DNA of 64,000 nucleotides from Psychromonas marina (lineage in GTDB: Bacteria; Pseudomonadota; Gammaproteobacteria; Enterobacterales; Psychromonadaceae): the NCBI RefSeq assembly GCF_030161115.1, contig NZ_BSPQ01000005.1, forward strand, positions 124,001 to 188,000, in the 5' to 3' direction. The notes under the pieces were generated by a model that did no database searches, had not been told where the DNA came from, and saw nothing but the letters and a program-made list of their open reading frames with translations. Below, piece after piece: positions 17,978 to 25,623 of the stretch (positions are counted from its first letter, which is position 1; each line of letters starts with the position of its first letter). A program made the translations under genes and the position numbers.

Positions 17978-18853
17978 TTATTTACTAACTATTTTCTCTA
18001 TTTTTCTGTCATTATTAAGGTGAAAAACCACATCGCAGCTTGCGGGTAATGTCGCTAGGCAGTGTTCGGTTAAACGTTGATAATATTGAATAAACTGCAA
18101 CACTTGTTGTTCAGACATAATGCCGCTGCGATTATCTCCTTGTGCGCTCAATAGCAGCTTTTGTTCCTGTTCCAAACGCCATTGATAAACACTGTTAAAA
18201 GAGGGGGCTTTTAATAGCACCCAAAAATCGATCTGGGCATATAGGGGTTGATAATCGTTTAATAGTTTGTGATTAACATAGGTGCGCCAATTTGCATCTG
18301 TATCGAACTGTTTTTCTAGGCTATTAACCGGTTCAACTAATTGTTCTTCACTTTGTGCTTGTACGCCCCAACACCATCCTTCAAAAATAACAATATCAAC
18401 AGGTTGAATAGCTTCTGGCCATTCATCGCTAGGGTAGGGGTTACCGGTGGCTTTATTAAAACGCGGTAAAACGATATTGCTATCTGCCTGCTTTAATTGA
18501 GAGAAAACCTGTTGGATATGCTTTGTATCGTGGGTGCCTGGTACACCGCGGGTTTTTAAAAGAGGATGAATATTGGCTGCTAACTCCAGACGAGTTTGTT
18601 GTGAAAAATAGAAATCATCTAGAGAGAGGACAATCACGTTTAATTGGCTATTATGGCGAATATAGTCGTGCAGAAACTCCGATAAAGTGGACTTTCCTGA
18701 ACCTTGGCATCCATTGATACCAACAAAAAAGGGTCCTTTAGACTGACTTTGGCGCTGACCCATGATTTTTTCAGCAAGTGGCACAAAGTTAGCTTTAGCG
18801 ACGTAAATAAAATCTTCCGTCAACTGGTGTTTGTTTATAAATGATTTAAACAT
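17978..18853 (-). CDS. Glycerate kinase-like P-loop kinase
   Basis: A 291-residue P-loop kinase of the plant-type D-glycerate 3-kinase/Tda10 group. Walker A is VGINGCQGSGKSTLSEF near residue 43, LSLDDFYFSQQTRLELA near 76, RGVPGTHDTKH near 98 and the Walker B-like VIFEGWCWGVQ near 150. In this operon it would return glycerate, freed by the phosphorylase, to 3-phosphoglycerate. I chose ATG 18851-18853 (MFKSFINKHQL); GGGAT lies upstream, and an earlier start would add 14 residues. It is the first gene of the run; a perfect palindrome is found 78 bp upstream. Confidence 0.83.
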   Translation of the reverse strand: MFKSFINKHQLTEDFIYVAKANFVPLAEKIMGQRQSQSKGPFFVGINGCQGSGKSTLSEFLHDYIRHNSQLNVIVLSLDDFYFSQQTRLELAANIHPLLKTRGVPGTHDTKHIQQVFSQLKQADSNIVLPRFNKATGNPYPSDEWPEAIQPVDIVIFEGWCWGVQAQSEEQLVEPVNSLEKQFDTDANWRTYVNHKLLNDYQPLYAQIDFWVLLKAPSFNSVYQWRLEQEQKLLLSAQGDNRSGIMSEQQVLQFIQYYQRLTEHCLATLPASCDVVFHLNNDRKIEKIVSK

Positions 18854-18930
18854 CTTATCCCATCCCTTCACAACGCATTGATTAATATAAGGCAATAATC
18901 ACGCCAATCTAAAAGTATTGTTTTTTAAAT

Positions 18931-18947
18931 TTACATTTCAAATGTAA
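18931..18947. promoter_or_regulatory. 17-bp palindrome upstream of the glucosylglycerate operon
   Basis: TTACATTTCAAATGTAA is a perfect inverted repeat around one central C, 78-94 bp before the glycerate kinase start codon. Its size suits a dimeric repressor or activator. The regulator is not in the window or not identifiable. Confidence 0.55.
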
Positions 18948-19274
18948 CTGATTGTTATTTAAACGTTAAAATTATTTTATGGTTTTAGGTTAGTACTAGA
19001 AATTGGAAATAGTTTATTTAATATTTAAAGAAATGGATCAATTTGGTGCAATAAAGGCAGTTAGGTAAGTTTTCTTTTGATGGTAAAAGTAACAACATAT
19101 TTTGTTAGCTATTGACAGAACGAAATTATAAATTTAATTGTTGTCGTTCAACTCACATTTTCAATGTTATTCATTAACTAAGCTATTTTGATAACTAGAA
19201 GTTAATTTATTAACTCGTTATTTGTTAGCTTAATATCAGTACAAAATAAAAGTAATAACCTAAGGAAGAGGCGT
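18948..19274. other. AT-rich intergenic region between divergent genes
   Basis: No gene seen. It must hold the promoter of the nucleotidase gene; TTGACA at 19112-19117 is a good -35 candidate but no well-spaced -10 follows (TTTAAT at 15 bp). Confidence 0.45.
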
Positions 19275-19403
19275 TATAAGTACGACAATCGTATTTATAA
19301 CTAACTTAATAAAGGCTCAATTGTTTTCTCATTGGGCCTTTATTAATACTAAATGCGCTAAAAGTGATCATTCTTGCACAGCCTTTGATGACTCATTTAG
19401 CGC
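19275..19403 (+). promoter_or_regulatory. Structured leader with three consecutive hairpins before the nucleotidase gene
   Basis: Hairpin A: TTATAAGTACGA/TCGTATTTATAA (19275-19301, loop CAA). Hairpin B: AATAAAGGCTCAAT (19308-19321) with ATTGGGCCTTTATT (19331-19344), loop 9 nt, terminator-like. Hairpin C: GCGCTAAAAGTGATCA (19355-19370) with TGATGACTCATTTAGCGC (19386-19403), slightly bulged. All lie upstream of the start at 19435. Hairpin B could be a leader terminator or the end of a small RNA. It matches no riboswitch class that I recognise. Confidence 0.55.
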
Positions 19404-19434
19404 TATTAGTGTAAATAATAAAAGGAAATATATT

Positions 19435-21489
19435 TTGAATAAAACAGCGCTAGCAATATTAATTTCATCCGTAGTGGGGCTGACAGCGTGCAGTTCTAGC
19501 CAAAATAATGGTGACTTCTCTGCACAATTACGAGTGCTTGAAACCTCTGATATTCATGCCAATGTGATGGATTACGATTATTATCAAAGTAAAAATGATA
19601 TTACTATCGGATTAGCACGCACAGCAACGGTCTTACACAATGCGCGAGCAGAAGTGGCCAACACTATTCTTGTCGATAATGGTGATCTGATTCAAGGCAG
19701 CCCAATGGGTGACTACGTTGCGAGTGAATTCAATAAAGGTAATGAGTTTACGACTCATCCTGCCCATAAAGCGATGAACCTACTCGACTATGAAGTCGGT
19801 AATATTGGTAATCATGAGTTTAATTATGGTCTCGACTTCCTTGAGAAAGCGATTGCAGGTGCTGAATTTCCTTATATTAATGCCAACGTATATTGTCTGG
19901 CTGACTGTTGGCAGGGGAAAAAAGAGGGCGAGAACCTCTTTACTCCCTACCTAATTAAAAAAACTAACATTATTGATAGTAACGGCAAGCAGCGCACTAT
20001 TAATATCGGTTATATCGGATTTGTTCCTCCACAAATACTGCAATGGGATAAGCAAAACCTTGAAGGCAAAGTAAGCGTAAAAGGAATCATAGAAAGTGCG
20101 CAGAAATTTATTCCTGAAATGAAAGCCAATGGAGCAGATATCATTATTGCTATTCCACATTCTGGTATTGGTTCTAGTGAAAATCCAGGTGATGTTAATG
20201 CAGAGAATGCAACCTACTCATTAACAACGGTTGCTGGTATCGATGCCATTATGTTTGGTCATAGCCACTCTGTTTTCCCGAGTAAACAATTTGCCGGTGT
20301 GCCTAATGTTGATATTGAAAATGGATTAATCAATGGTGTACCTGCAGTTATGCCTGGGCGTTGGGGTGATAATCTCGGTGTGATTGATTTAGCGCTTCAA
20401 TATAGCGATAACAAATGGACAGTGAGCAGTGCAAAATCGGAGTCTCGCCCAATATTTAAACGTAACGAAGCAAGAAAAAAAGTAGCACTTGTTGAGGCTG
20501 ATAAAGATATCCACAACGCGGTAAAAGTAGAGCATGCCGCAACACTTGATTTTGTTAATGCGCCGATCGGTAAAGCAACCAGTGATATGTTTAGTTACCT
20601 GACATTGGTGCAAGATGATCCAACAGTGCAAATTGTCTCTAATGCACAATTACAATACGCAAAAGACCAAGTCGCATCATCACAGGGTGAGTCCTTAAAA
20701 GCGTTACCAGTGTTATCGGCAGCAGCGCCCTTTAAAGCGGGTGGTCGCCACAGTGCCGCTTCTGATGTTGATTCATATGTACAAGTTGCTAGTGGTGATT
20801 TGACCTATAAAAATGCGGCTGATTTATATCTTTATCCAAATACGGTAGTGGCACTAAAAGTAACAGGTGCCGAACTAAAAGATTGGCTTGAATGTAGTGC
20901 CAATCAGTTTAATCAAATTGATGCAAACAGCACTGCGCCGCAACATCTAATTAACTGGAAAGATCATCGTACTTATAACTTTGATGTGATTGATGGCGTT
21001 AGCTATAAAATTGATGTCACCCAAGCAAACAAGTTTGATGGCAGTTGTGCGCTTAAGAATGCAGACTCAGAACGTATCGTTGGCCTCACTTATACCGATC
21101 AAAGTGGTAAAGCAATCAGTGGCAAAGCGTTGATGGCGCAAGAGTTTATTGTGGTGACCAACAACTATCGTGCATTTGGCGGTAAGTTTGCAGGCACTGG
21201 TGCCGAGTATGTTGTAATGGAGCAACCTGATACTAACCGTGATGTATTAGCGGCCTATATCAGTGCTGAAACAGCGGCTAATGGGGCAGTTGACCCATCT
21301 GCAGATAATAATTGGGACTTTCTGGATATCAACAGCTCTGTCGCATTAGATATCCGTTTTGAAACTCAAGATAGTATGACAGCAGATAGTTTTATTAAAA
21401 CCTATGCACAGCGCTCGATGACTAAATTACCTGAGCAGGACGATCTTGGTTTTGCGGTATATCAGATTGACCTAAAAGCTAAAAAATAA
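19435..21489 (+). CDS. CpdB-like 2',3'-cyclic-nucleotide phosphodiesterase/3'-nucleotidase lipoprotein
   Basis: An envelope metallophosphoesterase that would hydrolyse external nucleotides for phosphate or nucleoside scavenging. I start at TTG 19435 with AAAGGAAA 7 nt upstream; this gives a lipoprotein signal ending LTAC (lipid Cys at residue 19). Metallophosphatase motifs: LETSDIHANVMDYDYY near 33, DNGDLIQGSPMGDY near 80, GNIGNHEFNYGLDF near 120, IPHSGIGSS near 238 and MFGHSHSVFP near 270. The C-terminal 5'-nucleotidase domain covers about 340-640. Lipid anchoring distinguishes it from soluble periplasmic CpdB. A paralogue lies at 36444. Strict substrate preference is unknown. Confidence 0.88.
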   Translation: MNKTALAILISSVVGLTACSSSQNNGDFSAQLRVLETSDIHANVMDYDYYQSKNDITIGLARTATVLHNARAEVANTILVDNGDLIQGSPMGDYVASEFNKGNEFTTHPAHKAMNLLDYEVGNIGNHEFNYGLDFLEKAIAGAEFPYINANVYCLADCWQGKKEGENLFTPYLIKKTNIIDSNGKQRTINIGYIGFVPPQILQWDKQNLEGKVSVKGIIESAQKFIPEMKANGADIIIAIPHSGIGSSENPGDVNAENATYSLTTVAGIDAIMFGHSHSVFPSKQFAGVPNVDIENGLINGVPAVMPGRWGDNLGVIDLALQYSDNKWTVSSAKSESRPIFKRNEARKKVALVEADKDIHNAVKVEHAATLDFVNAPIGKATSDMFSYLTLVQDDPTVQIVSNAQLQYAKDQVASSQGESLKALPVLSAAAPFKAGGRHSAASDVDSYVQVASGDLTYKNAADLYLYPNTVVALKVTGAELKDWLECSANQFNQIDANSTAPQHLINWKDHRTYNFDVIDGVSYKIDVTQANKFDGSCALKNADSERIVGLTYTDQSGKAISGKALMAQEFIVVTNNYRAFGGKFAGTGAEYVVMEQPDTNRDVLAAYISAETAANGAVDPSADNNWDFLDINSSVALDIRFETQDSMTADSFIKTYAQRSMTKLPEQDDLGFAVYQIDLKAKK

Positions 21490-21513
21490 AAACGACTTAA
21501 CAACATTGCTATC

Positions 21514-21540
21514 AATAAAGCCTCTTCGGAGGCTTTTATT
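21514..21540. terminator. Bidirectional terminator between convergent genes
   Basis: AATAAAGCCTC-TTCG-GAGGCTTTTATT, with a stable UUCG tetraloop and A/T tracts usable on both strands. It serves the nucleotidase gene and the AEC transporter gene. Confidence 0.9.
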
Positions 21541-21564
21541 TTACTGGTCCATAATCAATCGCTC

Positions 21565-22515
21565 TTACATCAGTTGTAACCAATATAAAAATGAGATGCC
21601 AAGGCTGGTGGTAATAAGGGAGCCGATAGTGGTCATTGCAATCACATTTGCTGCTAAATCCGCGTTATGCCCCATCGAACGAGCCATTACATAACTTGCA
21701 GCCGCTGTTGGCGCTGCCGACATAAAGAACAAGATACCGAGTTGCTGCCCTGTGAAGCCAAATAAATAACCTCCGGTTGTGATTAAGATCGGTGCCACTA
21801 CAATTTTTAAGGTCGTAGAGAAACGGCAATTAAAGCTGTTATCTTTTAGTGCCTGTAAATTCAAGCTGCCGCCAGTACACAATAATGCTACCGGTAGGGT
21901 CATATTTGAAAAATATTGTCCGGTGTTAATGATCACTTGCGGTACGGGAATCGCCAACAAGAAAAATAAAATTCCGAGCATAATACCTATAATCAATGGA
22001 TTTTTGGCAATAGATTTGGCTACTCCAAATAACATCTTCGGGTTAAACCCTTCCTGCTTAGGTGACAATATGACGACCGCTAAAATGTTATATAACATGG
22101 TATGGAAGGCGACATAAACCGCCGCTAATGCAAGCCCTGAATCACCATAAACATTAGCTACATAAGCCAAGCCAATGATGGCAATGTTACTGCGAAAGGC
22201 GCCTTGAATAATCACGCCATGTGCACTTTTTTCTTTTACCCAGAATTTGGTTGCCACAACACTCAGCAGGAAAAAAATAAAATTGGCGATCACAGAGTAA
22301 ATAATTAGCTCGAAATCGATCTCTACATCGCGGTTAGTTTTAATGATGCTCAAAAATAGCAGCGTTGGTAAGGTGACTTTAAAAACCAACTTTGAGGCTG
22401 TCTCAATAAATGCATCATCGATTATTTCTGTTTTTCTTAAAAACCATCCTAAAAAGAGCAATAAACAGATAGGTCCAATAATAGAAAAAGAAAATTGTAA
22501 TGACTCAAAAAACAT
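21565..22515 (-). CDS. AEC-family transporter (auxin efflux carrier type permease)
   Basis: A 316-residue integral membrane protein with about ten hydrophobic segments in two halves. GPICLLLFLGWFLRKTEIID starts the protein after MFFESLQFSFSII, and FRSNIAIIGLAYVANVYGDS near residue 110 and PVALLCTGGSLNLQALK near 210 are typical of AEC/malonate-permease proteins. These carry organic acids or similar anions; the substrate cannot be read from sequence. It is a single gene, convergent with the nucleotidase gene. Confidence 0.88.
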   Translation of the reverse strand: MFFESLQFSFSIIGPICLLLFLGWFLRKTEIIDDAFIETASKLVFKVTLPTLLFLSIIKTNRDVEIDFELIIYSVIANFIFFLLSVVATKFWVKEKSAHGVIIQGAFRSNIAIIGLAYVANVYGDSGLALAAVYVAFHTMLYNILAVVILSPKQEGFNPKMLFGVAKSIAKNPLIIGIMLGILFFLLAIPVPQVIINTGQYFSNMTLPVALLCTGGSLNLQALKDNSFNCRFSTTLKIVVAPILITTGGYLFGFTGQQLGILFFMSAAPTAAASYVMARSMGHNADLAANVIAMTTIGSLITTSLGISFLYWLQLM

Positions 22516-22995
22516 AGATATCTCGGACTTATTATTAGTGAGAAGAAGCGGGCTTAGTCGTTGTTATATTACCAGTATGCCTAGTTGAAATCTGCTTAGC
22601 AGCTTTATCCAGACTGGTTTTCTAGATGTTATTTTTTACTTTTAATAGCGTAATCGCTAAGAAGCAGATCTATTAACACAGATATTTTAGATTAGAAAAA
22701 CAACCTAGCGCATTTTATTTAACGTAATAAAGTCATTTTATAATATTAATTAACTAGAGGAGTGAAAAATCTCGAAAGCTCAGTATTTCCGTAGAGAAAG
22801 AGAGTAAAGCTTATGTTTTGATAGGATAAACTGTTGTTATGTTAATACAAATGAATTTTTATTACTTAAATTGGTGTTGTAAGGTTTGATAACTGAGCAA
22901 TATCTCGCTTCACATTACTGATATATTTGCCTATCACCTGTTTAAAACTCCCATTATAGTTACGCCACTATTTATCAGAGGCTATACATTGAATT
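22516..22995. other. 480-bp intergenic region between divergent genes
   Basis: No gene, repeat or strong palindrome seen. It must hold the promoters of the AEC gene (minus) and the GGDEF-EAL gene (plus). Confidence 0.5.
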
Positions 22996-24765
22996 ATGCA
23001 ATTATTTTCAATAATTTTATTGACCACGCTTGTTGTCATTAGTTTCCGCTGGTTGATTATTGAACGTAAATTTAGGAAGTTAAATCGAAATAATTACTAC
23101 CTTCATTCACTCATAGATAGTATCCCTGACCTAATCTGGATTAAAAATCAAAAATCACAGTTTTTATTCGTTAATAAGCAATTCTCTAAGTCATTTAACC
23201 TCTCTAGAAAAGAGATCGTTGGTAAAACAGATGCCGATATAAGTGCGGATATAGGTTTGGCAAAAAAATACATTGAAGATGACTTGAGAACCATGGAGAC
23301 GCAAGGAATACTTTGTGTTGAAGAGAAAGTCATGGGCTTAGACGGAGTAGTTGAATGGGCCGAAACCATAAAAGCGCCAGTCTTTAATGATAAAAATCAG
23401 GTTATTGGCACTGCAGGTATGGCAAGGAATATAACGCCACGTAAATATGCCCAACAAAAACTAACACACATGGCTTACCATGATGAATTAACGGGATTAC
23501 CCAATCGAACTTATTTTAAAAATAAGGTAAATAAACTCTTAGCCGTTGAAAATAGTCACTTTGCCGTCATTTTATTTGATTTGAATAATTTCAAAATGAT
23601 TAACGATATTCTTGGTCACAGCAATGGTGATCAAATACTGATACAGATTTCGGATCGATTAAGGCACTTAGTTGATGAAAACACGATTATCGCCCGATTA
23701 AGTGGCGATGAGTTTGCTGTTGTTCATCACTATGTTGAACAACAGAATACAGTCGAAGCATTATTAGCTGCTTTATTAGAAAAGTTCGATGCGCCATTCT
23801 CTATCAAAGAGGCCAGTTATAATATTGGAGCAAGTTTTGGCATTACGCTCGCGCCTCAGGATGGTCAAGATTTCGATACGTTACTAAAACATGCTGATTT
23901 AGCAATGCATCAAAGTAAAGCGAACAACCATAAGCACTGTGTCTATTTTATTAAGAAATTTGCTGACGAACTGCTTTATGAGATGAACTTATCCAACCAA
24001 ATTCATGACGCAATATTACAACAACAATTTAGCTTAGTTTACCAACCCAAAGTTAATTCAACCACCGGGGATTTAGTTGGTGTTGAGTCCCTATTACGTT
24101 GGGAAACAGGGGCTGGACACTCTATTTCTCCGGCTGTATTTATTCCGATTGCCGAGAAAAATGGGTTTATTATTGAGTTGGGGAACTGGGTTATAAAAAG
24201 TGTTTTAAAACAGATCCGCTTATGGCTTGATAATGATATTCCTGTATCAAGAGTCTCAATCAATGTATCGGCAATACAACTTCGTCAGCCTAAATTTATC
24301 AACTATCTATTTCAACAAATGGAACATTACCAAGTACCTGGCAGATTCCTAGAGGTAGAACTCACAGAAGGGGTACTGATGGGTAATATCGAAGAGACGA
24401 TTCCGTTACTAAAGCAGATCAGAAACCAAGGTATTTTGGTCAGTATTGACGATTTTGGTACGGGTTATTCAAGTTTATCTTACCTGCCATTATTGCCCGT
24501 TGATCAATTAAAAATTGATCGTGCCTTTATCAGTGATCTTCATAATAATTTAGACAACCAAAAAATAGTGCAAACCATTGTCAGCCTTGCAAACAACTTT
24601 AATTTATCTGTTATCGCAGAAGGCGTTGAAACGGCACAGGAATTAATCGCAACTAATCACTGTGGCATTACCGATATACAGGGCTATTATTATTCTCGTC
24701 CACTGTCAGTAAGTGATTTAGAAAGTGGGTGGTTAAGTTCAGCACGCTGTGCAATCGCTTGCTAA
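22996..24765 (+). CDS. Membrane-anchored PAS-GGDEF-EAL cyclic-di-GMP protein
   Basis: A 589-residue protein with one N-terminal membrane segment (residues 3-22), a PAS/PAC sensor (about 30-150: SIPDLIWIKN, then GTAGMARNIT), GGDEF (about 155-320) and EAL (about 335-585). The GGDEF signature is SGDEF at 236-240, with HDELTGLPNR ahead of it. The EAL signature is ESL at 364-366 (VGVESLLRW); DDFGTGYSSLSYL near 485 and the ELTEG Glu are kept. Metal ligands needed for c-di-GMP hydrolysis seem present, so a phosphodiesterase is plausible; cyclase activity is less certain. The stop overlaps the convergent cupin gene by 4 bp. Confidence 0.9.
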   Translation: MQLFSIILLTTLVVISFRWLIIERKFRKLNRNNYYLHSLIDSIPDLIWIKNQKSQFLFVNKQFSKSFNLSRKEIVGKTDADISADIGLAKKYIEDDLRTMETQGILCVEEKVMGLDGVVEWAETIKAPVFNDKNQVIGTAGMARNITPRKYAQQKLTHMAYHDELTGLPNRTYFKNKVNKLLAVENSHFAVILFDLNNFKMINDILGHSNGDQILIQISDRLRHLVDENTIIARLSGDEFAVVHHYVEQQNTVEALLAALLEKFDAPFSIKEASYNIGASFGITLAPQDGQDFDTLLKHADLAMHQSKANNHKHCVYFIKKFADELLYEMNLSNQIHDAILQQQFSLVYQPKVNSTTGDLVGVESLLRWETGAGHSISPAVFIPIAEKNGFIIELGNWVIKSVLKQIRLWLDNDIPVSRVSINVSAIQLRQPKFINYLFQQMEHYQVPGRFLEVELTEGVLMGNIEETIPLLKQIRNQGILVSIDDFGTGYSSLSYLPLLPVDQLKIDRAFISDLHNNLDNQKIVQTIVSLANNFNLSVIAEGVETAQELIATNHCGITDIQGYYYSRPLSVSDLESGWLSSARCAIAC

Positions 24766-25250
24766 TCAACTTTTGCAGCAACAACGATAAACCTTGCACC
24801 TTGTGCACCTGCTTTTACAAAATGACTCTCTCCGGGTTGAATTAAATGGGTATCACCCGCAGTAATCACTTGCTGAAAAATAGTACCTTTCTTATCGATT
24901 AACTCAATGTGTAACTGCCCTTCGAGCAGGTAATAGATCTCTTCTGTATCGCTATGTTTATGTAACCCAATACTGGCATTCGGCGCTAAGCTAGAGTCCA
25001 TAAAGAGTTCTATTGTACTCTTTAGTCGTTTTTCTTTTTTATCTTGTTGTTCGTTATATAACCATTTCCCTAATAGCTCACCTTGTCCCTTTTGGTCGAT
25101 GTGCACATGATTATTTTCATGTGCAGCTTGATAGATGACATTTGCAATACCGACTGATTGTTTAAAATATAAATTTTCTTTATCACTTTGAGGCTCATAA
25201 ACAGGGGCATCACTCTCATGAAATTCCATCTCGGTTAGAGTATTACGCAT
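24762..25250 (-). CDS. Cupin-domain protein
   Basis: A 162-residue single cupin (beta-barrel). Motif 1 is IGLHKHSDTEEIYYLLEG near residue 96 (two His and Glu metal ligands) and motif 2 is GDTHLIQPGESHFVKAG near 133. Such proteins are often mannose-isomerase-like, oxalate-type or sensory; the substrate is unknown. Start at ATG 25248-25250 with AAGGA 7 nt upstream. The frame is open a further 54 codons into the upstream MITE-like element, which lies 31 bp before this ATG; I treat that as chance. Convergent with the GGDEF-EAL gene, overlapping by 4 bp. Confidence 0.85.
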   Translation of the reverse strand: MRNTLTEMEFHESDAPVYEPQSDKENLYFKQSVGIANVIYQAAHENNHVHIDQKGQGELLGKWLYNEQQDKKEKRLKSTIELFMDSSLAPNASIGLHKHSDTEEIYYLLEGQLHIELIDKKGTIFQQVITAGDTHLIQPGESHFVKAGAQGARFIVVAAKVD

Positions 25251-25281
25251 AACGATCCTTAAATAAATAGAATGAGTTGAT

Positions 25282-25442
25282 ATACCAATGGAATTTAATA
25301 GGTGATCAGAGTTTGCGTAGGAAAAATTATTACTGATAAGGCGTGAGTTGCAGGAGATAGTTGTTCTCACTTCAAAACTCACAACGCAGTTAGGGATAAT
25401 TTTAACTAGCAAGAATGATCACTTTATTAATTCCTTTGGTAT
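25282..25442. repeat. MITE-like element, copy 1 (161 bp)
   Basis: Ends are inverted repeats: ATACCAATGGAATTTAATAG at the left against the complement of the right end, ATACCAAAGGAATTAATAAA, both running on to GTGATCA. Internal GTGAGTT/AACTCAC also pair, so the whole unit folds strongly. Three base differences separate it from 34522-34682. TA dinucleotides flank CCAATGG...CCTTTGG on both sides, as expected for Tc1/mariner-IS630 type insertion. No coding capacity. It separates the cupin gene from its original upstream DNA. Confidence 0.88.
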
Positions 25443-25575
25443 TAGGTTAATGTGACGGATAAAAAACAGAACAGGAAGAGCAGATGAATTGAAAATTGTA
25501 ATAAACCTTGCAATTGAGGTGTTGCGCAGTACGATTTGTTTTTGAATAGCGGTCAATAAATCATTAAGCAATGAA

Positions 25576-25610
25576 AAAATGAAGAGCAAACTTAATTTGC
25601 TCTTCATTTT
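25576..25610. terminator. Bidirectional terminator after the GH9 gene
   Basis: A 15-bp stem AAAATGAAGAGCAAA/TTTGCTCTTCATTTT with loop CTTAA, 13 bp beyond the GH9 stop. Very stable, with A and T tracts at both ends. Confidence 0.92.
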
Positions 25611-25623
25611 AGATGACTAGAGG

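Noticed and set aside
25251..25412. N-terminal extension of the cupin inside the MITE
   Set aside because: The same peptide frame exists in the second MITE copy where no gene follows, so the open frame is a property of the element; ATG 25250 has its own ribosome site. Kept only as a finding to test.
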